Source: Pseudanabaena cinerea FACHB-1277 (GTDB lineage: Bacteria > Cyanobacteriota > Cyanobacteriia > Pseudanabaenales > Pseudanabaenaceae). Taken from it: a DNA stretch of 64,000 nucleotides. The stretch spans positions 35,421 through 99,420 of the forward strand of contig NZ_JACJPY010000009.1 in assembly GCF_014696345.1 (NCBI RefSeq). Reading direction: 5' to 3'. Below the pieces are notes generated by a model, which searched no databases, was not told where the DNA came from, and saw nothing but the letters and a program-made list of their open reading frames with translations. Positions 57,598-64,000 of this stretch are shown piece after piece. A program made the position numbers and the translations under genes. Position 1 is the stretch's first letter. Every line of letters starts with the position of its first letter.

Positions 57598-59790
57598 ATG
57601 GGGATTGCAAGACGACAATTTTTGCAAGCAGGTCTGACAGGTCTCTTGAGCTTGTCATTGCTGCGTGATCGCGTGGTCTATGCCGCAGAAACCTATGCCA
57701 GCAAGCTGAGTGTTGCCACTCAAAGAAAACGCGCCCTCTTAATTGGTATTAATCAGTATGACGCAAAGGAAGATGGCTTGGGATGGCTGCCATTGCGGGG
57801 TTGTGTCAATGATGTGCAATTACAGAGAGAGTTATTGGTATATCGGTTTGGGTTTGCGCCACAGGATGTGGTCACGCTTACTGATCGCGAGGCGACACGC
57901 AGTAACATTGCCAATGCGATCGCTGAGCATTTAGCCGCCCAAACTTTGCCAGAAGATTTAGTGGTGATCCATTTTAGTGGGATGGGTTCGCGCCTTGGTA
58001 AGTACAATACCCTCTTGCCAGTGGATGCAGGATTACCAGAAGCGGCAAATATAAAGGCATTGATGGACATTACCGAGCAGGAATGGCAGGTATGGTTGCA
58101 ATCAATTGGAACCGATCGCCTGATTAATGTGATCGATGCAGGTTTCCATTATCCAAATATGTCGGCGATCGGCAATTTCCGCTTGCGATCGCGTCAAGGT
58201 TTAAGAAATTGGCAGCCCGATAATTTATGGGAATCCATATCTGCTCCCAAAGGGATCACTTTTAAAGCGGTAACAGAGGATATGCTCTGTGCGGATGCTC
58301 AATGGTCTGGGTTTAGCAGTGGGGCATTTACCTATGCGCTGGTGCAGCAGATGTGGCAAATTAGCCCTGCAACGACAATCTATACGGTGATGGGGAATAT
58401 TGCTACTACCCTTGAGCGCTGCACTCTGCATAATCAAAACCTCACCATTGAGCAGCAGGTGAATGGAATGTTAGGGTTTGCTGACCTTAAGACCGTTAGT
58501 AATAGAAATTTAGACCCCGTTTTAGACAACGTTTTCAGCAGCGTTACCAACTTCTCTAATTTTGCGGCTCCATCAATAGGGGGGGATGCTGTGGTTACGG
58601 CTATCAGTATTGATAGCCGCCTCGCCGATCTGTCTCTTTCGGGTTTACCGATCGCAGTTTTGAGTAACTATGCCGCAGGGGGCATATTCAAAGTGGTGGC
58701 GACTGATGGGCAAGATGATGATAATTTGTGGCTGCAATTAAGGTCACGCAATGGTTTCACAGGAAAAGCCGAAGTGATTGGCGATCGCCTTGGCAAAGCT
58801 GAATTAAGGACAGGGATGATTTTGCAAGAGGCGATTAGATCTGTTTCCCGCAATGTCAAACTTGCGATTGCCATTGATAGCGGCTTCAGCAAAATTGAAC
58901 GCATTGATGCCACTAGCGCCCTATCAACCTTGCCAAATATGTTTGGGGTTAATGCCAATGAGCAATGTGCCGATTGCCTATTTGGAGCGCAATCAGCCAG
59001 TTATGGACTATTTTCCGTTGGGCATACACCTATCCTTGGTTCCTTTGGTTCCGTTGGTGAATCTGTTGGTGTTGCCATTAAACGCTTGCAACCCTTTCTC
59101 GAAAGCCTCCTTGCTGCCAAATTAATTCGCCTTACTGAAAATCAAGCCACATCACATCTTGATGTCAGGGCAACTCTCAAGGCTAATATCGGTGTTGATC
59201 ATCGCTCTGTAATTGTGGGTAGCAAGTCTGCTGCCCGTAGTCTGTTAGTCCCCACTAATTCGCAGCTAAACAACATGATCCGTACTAGACCGATCAGTAT
59301 TGGCGATCGCCTTGAATGTCAGATTGAAAACTTTAGCGATCGCCCCCTTTATGTGCGAATTTTCTGTTTTGATACCCGTAGTAAACTGTTAACACCCAAC
59401 TTCATCACAACTCCCTACGCTAACGATGGTATCGTTGCACCATCGGAAATTCTGACCATTCCCTATCCTCAGTCGCCCATAAATTGGTCAGTTTCAGCCC
59501 CGAAGGGATTGGTCGACATTCAAGTTGTGGTTAGTCGGTTGCCCCTATTGCAGGTTGCCAAAAGTTTAGAACCATCGCAGCGTCAAGCCTCTTCCATTAA
59601 TGGTTTGATTGCCATTGCCAATCCCCTCCAAGTTGCCCAATCTTTATTGAATGATCTCGATGTTTCCACTAAAGATATTTTTAGTGGCGATAGCAGTCTG
59701 GGTAGCAACTTTACTAATGCGATCAGTAATAATCTATGGCTAGATGTTGAACAATGGGCAACCTTCAATTTTAGTTATCAAGTTGTGTAG
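57598..59790 (+). CDS. Caspase-fold protein without catalytic dyad (pseudo-orthocaspase)
   Basis: A 730-residue exported protein. The N-terminus 'MGIARRQFLQAGLTGLLSLS' is a twin-Arg-like signal. A caspase (C14) domain follows at residues 44-290: 'KRALLIGINQYDAKEDGLGW', 'LRGCVNDVQLQRELLVYRFG'. At the catalytic His position the usual HxSGHG is HFSGMG (M129), and the DxC box is DAGFH (G182 in place of Cys), so peptidase activity is not expected. The C-terminal 400 residues are beta-rich with no recognised domain. Inactive caspase homologues are known in cyanobacteria; role unknown. Confidence 0.85.
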   Translation: MGIARRQFLQAGLTGLLSLSLLRDRVVYAAETYASKLSVATQRKRALLIGINQYDAKEDGLGWLPLRGCVNDVQLQRELLVYRFGFAPQDVVTLTDREATRSNIANAIAEHLAAQTLPEDLVVIHFSGMGSRLGKYNTLLPVDAGLPEAANIKALMDITEQEWQVWLQSIGTDRLINVIDAGFHYPNMSAIGNFRLRSRQGLRNWQPDNLWESISAPKGITFKAVTEDMLCADAQWSGFSSGAFTYALVQQMWQISPATTIYTVMGNIATTLERCTLHNQNLTIEQQVNGMLGFADLKTVSNRNLDPVLDNVFSSVTNFSNFAAPSIGGDAVVTAISIDSRLADLSLSGLPIAVLSNYAAGGIFKVVATDGQDDDNLWLQLRSRNGFTGKAEVIGDRLGKAELRTGMILQEAIRSVSRNVKLAIAIDSGFSKIERIDATSALSTLPNMFGVNANEQCADCLFGAQSASYGLFSVGHTPILGSFGSVGESVGVAIKRLQPFLESLLAAKLIRLTENQATSHLDVRATLKANIGVDHRSVIVGSKSAARSLLVPTNSQLNNMIRTRPISIGDRLECQIENFSDRPLYVRIFCFDTRSKLLTPNFITTPYANDGIVAPSEILTIPYPQSPINWSVSAPKGLVDIQVVVSRLPLLQVAKSLEPSQRQASSINGLIAIANPLQVAQSLLNDLDVSTKDIFSGDSSLGSNFTNAISNNLWLDVEQWATFNFSYQVV

Positions 59791-60069
59791 TTATAGTTGA
59801 TAGAGGTTTTGGAGCGCTTCGCTCTAGAAGTAGGGCTTTCACCCAAGTCCCTATATGAGTGAATTACTAATTAGCGTAGTTTGATCTAAACACATTCTAA
59901 ACACCATCTAAACGATTAAATCTTTACCAACCTTAGAACATAGATAAGCGTTAGCTCAGGCTTTCTAAACGCAAAGATATACCTTGTCAAATTGTGGAAA
60001 TAGATCGATGCTTTGAATGTTGGAATAATTTCCTAACACTTAATCGAACTTAAGAGAAGAATTTCCATT

Positions 60070-61764
60070 ATGTTACAAGGATGGGTGCAGATAGGAATTA
60101 CGCTGTTGTTGATTGTGGCGATCGCCCCGATTTTCGGTCGCTATATCGCAAGGGTGTTTCTAAGTCAAAAGACAATATTAGAAACAGTTTTAAATCCATT
60201 GGAGAGCTTAATTTTTAATCTCAGTGGTATTAATACCGAATCGCAAATGACGGGTTGGCAATATGCTCGCGCCGTTTTACTCAGTAATTTGGCAATGGCA
60301 ATCTTGCTGTTTTCCTTGCTCATGTTTCAGGGAGTCTTGCCATTTAACCCGACAAATCTCCGCGCCCCTAGTTGGGACTTGGCTCTACATACCACGATTT
60401 CCTTTATCACAAATACCAATCAACAGCATTACTCTGGCGAGACTGCCCTGAGTTACTCAACACAAATGTTTGGGATAGCGTTTTTGATGTTTACTTCCGC
60501 AGCAACAGGGTTGGCGGTGGGGATTGCCTTTATTCGCGGTTTGACGGGTAGATCTCTGGGGAATTTCTACGTGGATTTGACCAAATCAATTACCCGCATT
60601 CTCTTACCGATTAGCATTATTGGTGCTGTTATCTTTATCGCCGCAGGTGTGCCTGAAACGCTATCTGCGCCTGTCGTTGTGCCGACCTTAGAAGATGCAA
60701 ATATCAGTCAGGCGATCTCGATCGGACCTGTGGCACATTATGAAATTATCAAACAACTTGGGGAAAATGGCGGTGGCTTCTTTGCGATTAACTCCGCCCA
60801 TCCCTTTGAGAATCCCAATGGCTTCACAAATCTGCTCCAAATTTTGACGATGATTTCCATACCGTCAGCCTTGATTTTTACCTATGGCGAGATTGCCAAT
60901 AGTCGCAAGCAAGCATGGCTATTTTTTGGGATGGTATTCATTCTCTATGTTGCTTTTATTGTGGTGACAGGGATTGGTGAATATCAAGGAAATCCCTTGG
61001 TGAATACTCTGCTCGGCACACAAAGCCCTAACCTAGAAGGTAAAGAAGTGCGGTTTGGTTGGGCGCAATCGGCTCTATTTGCTGTAACCACGACTGGCAC
61101 GATGACGGGAGCCGTTAATTCTCTCCATGATTCCTTTATGCCCAACGCTGGTTTTGTCACCCTCTCAAATATGTTTCTGCAAATCATTTGGGGTGGACAA
61201 GGCACAGGTACGGCTTATCTCTTTGCCTATTCTATTTTGGCAGTATTTGTAACGGGGCTGATGGTGGGCAGAACCCCTGAATTTCTGGGACGCAAGATTG
61301 AGAAGAATGAAGTGGTGTTAACCAGTTTCTTGTTGCTGCTGGTGCATCCCATTGCGATTCTCATTCCTGCGGCGATCGCCTTAGCATTTCCCGAACAGTT
61401 AGCAGGCATTAGCAACCCAGGATTTCATGGGCTGTCACAGGTGGTTTATGAATATGCTTCGGCGGCAGCCAATAATGGTTCTGGCTTTGAAGGTTTAGCT
61501 GATAACACGCTTTGGTGGAATCTTAGTACATCCGTTAGCCTATTAGCAGGTCGTTATATTCCTATCGTTGCCCTGTTGCTATTGGCTGATGGAATGTCGC
61601 GTAAACAGCCCGTTGCCATGACCACAGGCACACTTCGCACGGATACGGTTCTCTTTACTAGCGTTACGGCTGGGGTGATTGTGGTGATGGGTGCATTGAC
61701 GTTCTTTCCTGTGCTTGCATTAGGTCCGATCGCCGAAGCTTTTCTAATCGCCAGAGGCGGCTAA
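60070..61764 (+). CDS. kdpA: Potassium-transporting ATPase subunit A
   Basis: A 564-residue potassium-channel-like subunit of the Kdp P-type ATPase. It has ten predicted spans and four selectivity-filter-like loops: '[20 protein letters not shown]', '[20 protein letters not shown]', '[20 protein letters not shown]' and '[20 protein letters not shown]'. Kdp gives high-affinity K+ uptake under K+ limitation. ATG at 60070 has AAGAGAAG upstream. It is followed by kdpB; the 279-bp leader shows no recognised riboswitch. Confidence 0.97.
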   Translation: MLQGWVQIGITLLLIVAIAPIFGRYIARVFLSQKTILETVLNPLESLIFNLSGINTESQMTGWQYARAVLLSNLAMAILLFSLLMFQGVLPFNPTNLRAPSWDLALHTTISFITNTNQQHYSGETALSYSTQMFGIAFLMFTSAATGLAVGIAFIRGLTGRSLGNFYVDLTKSITRILLPISIIGAVIFIAAGVPETLSAPVVVPTLEDANISQAISIGPVAHYEIIKQLGENGGGFFAINSAHPFENPNGFTNLLQILTMISIPSALIFTYGEIANSRKQAWLFFGMVFILYVAFIVVTGIGEYQGNPLVNTLLGTQSPNLEGKEVRFGWAQSALFAVTTTGTMTGAVNSLHDSFMPNAGFVTLSNMFLQIIWGGQGTGTAYLFAYSILAVFVTGLMVGRTPEFLGRKIEKNEVVLTSFLLLLVHPIAILIPAAIALAFPEQLAGISNPGFHGLSQVVYEYASAAANNGSGFEGLADNTLWWNLSTSVSLLAGRYIPIVALLLLADGMSRKQPVAMTTGTLRTDTVLFTSVTAGVIVVMGALTFFPVLALGPIAEAFLIARGG

Positions 61765-61804
61765 AAAGGGATTGGAACGAATTAACAGTAATTTTCAAAA
61801 CTCT

Positions 61805-63898
61805 ATGAATAACACTCCATCATCTTCTCAAAAACGCGAACTTGGCAGCACCCGTGATTCCCGTAGACATACACCCAAAGCATCGATGGCGGGACTGTAT
61901 CAGAGAGCCGTTCGCGATGCCTTTTTTAAACTCAATCCTAAAATTGCCGTTCGTAATCCCGTTATGTTCATGGTCTGGGTCGGTACGATTGTGACCTTAC
62001 TGGTTACGATTGATCCCAATCTCTTTGGCAATGTCAAAGGCGATCCCAATCAAGAGCGTATTCTCAATGGATTAATTACGATTATTCTCTTTTTTACGGT
62101 GGTGTTTGCTAACTTTGCCGAGGCGATCGCTGAGGGACGCGGTAAAGCCCAAGCCGACTCATTACGCACCACGCGATCGGACACGATCGCCCGTAAAGTG
62201 CTGCCCGATGGCTCCATTGAGCCAACTAGCTCCACAGAATTGCGCCGTGGTGACTTAATCAAAGTAGCGATCGGGGAAATGATTCCTGCCGATGGTGAGG
62301 TGATTGCGGGGTTAGCCTCAGTCGATGAATCGGCAATTACAGGGGAATCGGCTCCTGTTCTCAAACAACCAGGGACGGATATTTCTAGCTCTGTCACAGG
62401 TGGTACTCGCGTCGTTTCCGATGAATTGACGATCAGGATCTCGGCTGACCCTGGGCAAGGATTTATCGATCGCATGATCGCCCTTGTGGAAGGAGCCGAA
62501 CGCACCAAAACGCCCAATGAAATTGCCCTAACGGTGTTATTAACCGTACTAACACAGGTATTTCTAATTGTGGTTGCCACGATGACCCCGATCGCCAATT
62601 ATGTAAATACCCCCACCACGATCGCCATTCTCATTTCCCTATTAGTTGCTCTGATTCCCACCACGATTGGCGGCTTATTGAGTGCGATCGGCATTGCAGG
62701 AATGGATCGCGTTGCCCAGTTTAATGTGATTGCCACATCAGGACGTGCTGTTGAGGCTTGCGGCGATATCAATACTCTCGTTCTCGACAAAACTGGCACA
62801 ATCACCCTCGGCAATCGCCTCGCCGATGAATTTATCCCTGTGAATGGACATACGCTTGCGGAAGTTGCCACCGTTGCCCTTGCTGCCAGCATCTTTGATG
62901 AAACCCCCGAAGGTCGTTCCATCGTACAGTTAGCGGAACAATCAGGAGCCGTGGTTAAGTTCGATCGCAACCAAGCTAAAGGCGTTGATTTTTCCGCACG
63001 CACACGCATGAGTGGCACAGATTTACCCGATGATTTAGAAGTACGAAAAGGGGCTGTGGATGCGATTCGGGGCTTTGTGCGATCGCGATCGGGTGAAGTT
63101 CCCTCAGAATTTGAAACCGCCTATGAAAAAGTATCCAAGCTTGGCGGCACTCCTTTAGGCATCTGTCAGGGTGGCGACCTTTACGGCGTAATCTATCTCA
63201 AAGATATCGTCAAATCGGGACTGCGTGAACGTTTCGATCAACTGCGGCGCATGGGTGTCCGCACGATTATGCTCACGGGCGACAATCAAATTACCGCCTC
63301 CGTCATTGCCCAAGAAGCAGGAGTTGATGACTTCATTGCCGAAGCCACGCCCGAAGACAAAATCGAAGTCATCCGCCGCGAACAGTCTCAGGGCAAACTA
63401 GTCGCCATGACAGGTGATGGCACAAATGACGCGCCAGCCCTAGCTCAAGCAAATGTCGGTGTTGCTATGAATTCAGGCACACAAGCCGCAAAAGAAGCTG
63501 CGAATATGGTGGATTTGGATAGCGATCCGACTAAGTTAATTGATTTAGTGGCGATCGGTAAGCAACTCTTAATCACTCGCGGCGCATTGACCACCTTCTC
63601 CATTGCCAATGACATCGCCAAATATTTCGCGATCATTCCCACGATCTTTGCTGCATCAGGTATTGGCGCGTTAAATATCATGGGTCTCAAAAGCCCCCAA
63701 TCCGCCATTCTCTCGGCTTTAATTTACAACGCGCTAATCATTCCTGCACTGATTCCTCTGGCGCTCAAAGGTGTAAAATTCCGCCCTCTCACCGCCGATC
63801 AACTCTTGCAGCGAAATATTTTGCTGTACGGCTTGGGGGGAGTAATTGCGCCGTTTATTGCGATTAAATTTATTGATGTTTTATTACCGATTATTTAA
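61805..63898 (+). CDS. kdpB: Potassium-transporting ATPase subunit B
   Basis: A 697-residue P-type ATPase of the Kdp complex. The phosphorylation site is '[20 protein letters not shown]' (Asp of DKTG). The actuator TGES is in '[12 protein letters not shown]', and the hinge is '[20 protein letters not shown]'. Seven membrane spans are visible. ATG at 61805 is used, 41 bp after kdpA. A TTG at 61772 would add eleven residues, and its shorter spacing to kdpA keeps it possible. No kdpC start was found in the last 100 bases, so it must lie beyond the window. Confidence 0.96.
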   Translation: MNNTPSSSQKRELGSTRDSRRHTPKASMAGLYQRAVRDAFFKLNPKIAVRNPVMFMVWVGTIVTLLVTIDPNLFGNVKGDPNQERILNGLITIILFFTVVFANFAEAIAEGRGKAQADSLRTTRSDTIARKVLPDGSIEPTSSTELRRGDLIKVAIGEMIPADGEVIAGLASVDESAITGESAPVLKQPGTDISSSVTGGTRVVSDELTIRISADPGQGFIDRMIALVEGAERTKTPNEIALTVLLTVLTQVFLIVVATMTPIANYVNTPTTIAILISLLVALIPTTIGGLLSAIGIAGMDRVAQFNVIATSGRAVEACGDINTLVLDKTGTITLGNRLADEFIPVNGHTLAEVATVALAASIFDETPEGRSIVQLAEQSGAVVKFDRNQAKGVDFSARTRMSGTDLPDDLEVRKGAVDAIRGFVRSRSGEVPSEFETAYEKVSKLGGTPLGICQGGDLYGVIYLKDIVKSGLRERFDQLRRMGVRTIMLTGDNQITASVIAQEAGVDDFIAEATPEDKIEVIRREQSQGKLVAMTGDGTNDAPALAQANVGVAMNSGTQAAKEAANMVDLDSDPTKLIDLVAIGKQLLITRGALTTFSIANDIAKYFAIIPTIFAASGIGALNIMGLKSPQSAILSALIYNALIIPALIPLALKGVKFRPLTADQLLQRNILLYGLGGVIAPFIAIKFIDVLLPII

Positions 63899-64000
63899 AC
63901 AATACTACGGACAAAATTGGTCAGAGATAGAGCCGTAAGAGCAAAGCTTGTGGAAATTAGGGTGTAATTTAATCGAAGTAAGGTCTAAATCTAACAGGGA

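Noticed and set aside
59791..60069. c-di-AMP (ydaO-type) riboswitch before kdpA
   Set aside because: Such riboswitches occur before K+ genes, but the conserved core was not seen; a covariance search would decide.
63899..64000. kdpC start
   Set aside because: No start with a KdpC-like sequence is present in the last 100 bases.

Overview
The window is cyanobacterial chromosomal DNA. It encodes the photosystem I core (psaA-psaB), the Rieske protein and cytochrome f (petC-petA), PsbZ, a dark-operative protochlorophyllide reductase (chlN-chlB-chlL), a cyAbrB regulator, an RRM-type Rbp protein and a cyanobacterial RNase E with the basic C-terminal tail. The octamer GCGATCGC (HIP1) recurs throughout, as is usual in many cyanobacteria. 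Base composition and gene content would fit a filamentous Pseudanabaena-like organism, but that placement is inference. No rRNA, tRNA or CRISPR array was recognised.

Layout. 1-11 kb: end of a proline-rich protein, cyAbrB, TatD nuclease, cysteine desulfurase, a decayed zone (minimal TnpB-type element, frameshifted nuclease-like gene), UspA, RidA, M23 peptidase, an ISAzo13 transposase remnant, M28 peptidase, a DUF6464-like protein, a TPR protein and rpsU. 11-19 kb: a saccharopine-dehydrogenase-like protein, a DppB-type permease, a rhomboid protease, upp, and a lipid-transport-like operon (mlaF-like, mlaD-like, nfeD). 19-24 kb: rbp and psaA-psaB. 24-35 kb: a helicase-associated-domain protein without a motor, DUF389, an exported protein, a phosphoribosyltransferase, a scramblase-like protein, a RecB-type nuclease, and an NTT/HEAT membrane protein followed by a separate cyclic-nucleotide-binding protein. 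35-36.8 kb: an intact IS30 element between fragments of unrelated genes (Uma2, HNH, TPR). 36.9-43.5 kb: chlN-chlB-chlL, twin MITEs and petC-petA. 43.6-51.4 kb: Ser/Thr kinase, RNase E with a very long upstream region, a two-domain histidine phosphatase, psbZ and ribH. 51.4-64 kb: a large NB-ARC/WD40 protein, an S4-domain protein, a PRC-barrel protein, a caspase-fold protein lacking its catalytic dyad, and kdpA-kdpB.

The most unusual locus is the chlorophyll cluster. All three DPOR subunits lie together in the order N-B-L. ChlL has the N-terminal extension and sequence type I associate with purple-bacterial BchL and marine picocyanobacterial ChlL, not the short ChlL common in other cyanobacteria. 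The chlN-chlB spacer is filled by three arrays of 7-bp repeats, two of which can pair as a long stem. Other notable items are a 300-bp TnpB-type element that keeps a promoter and the guide-RNA end but no nuclease gene, a pseudo-orthocaspase, a dispersed hairpin-plus-tail intergenic repeat, and an IS30 copy that marks a rearrangement junction.
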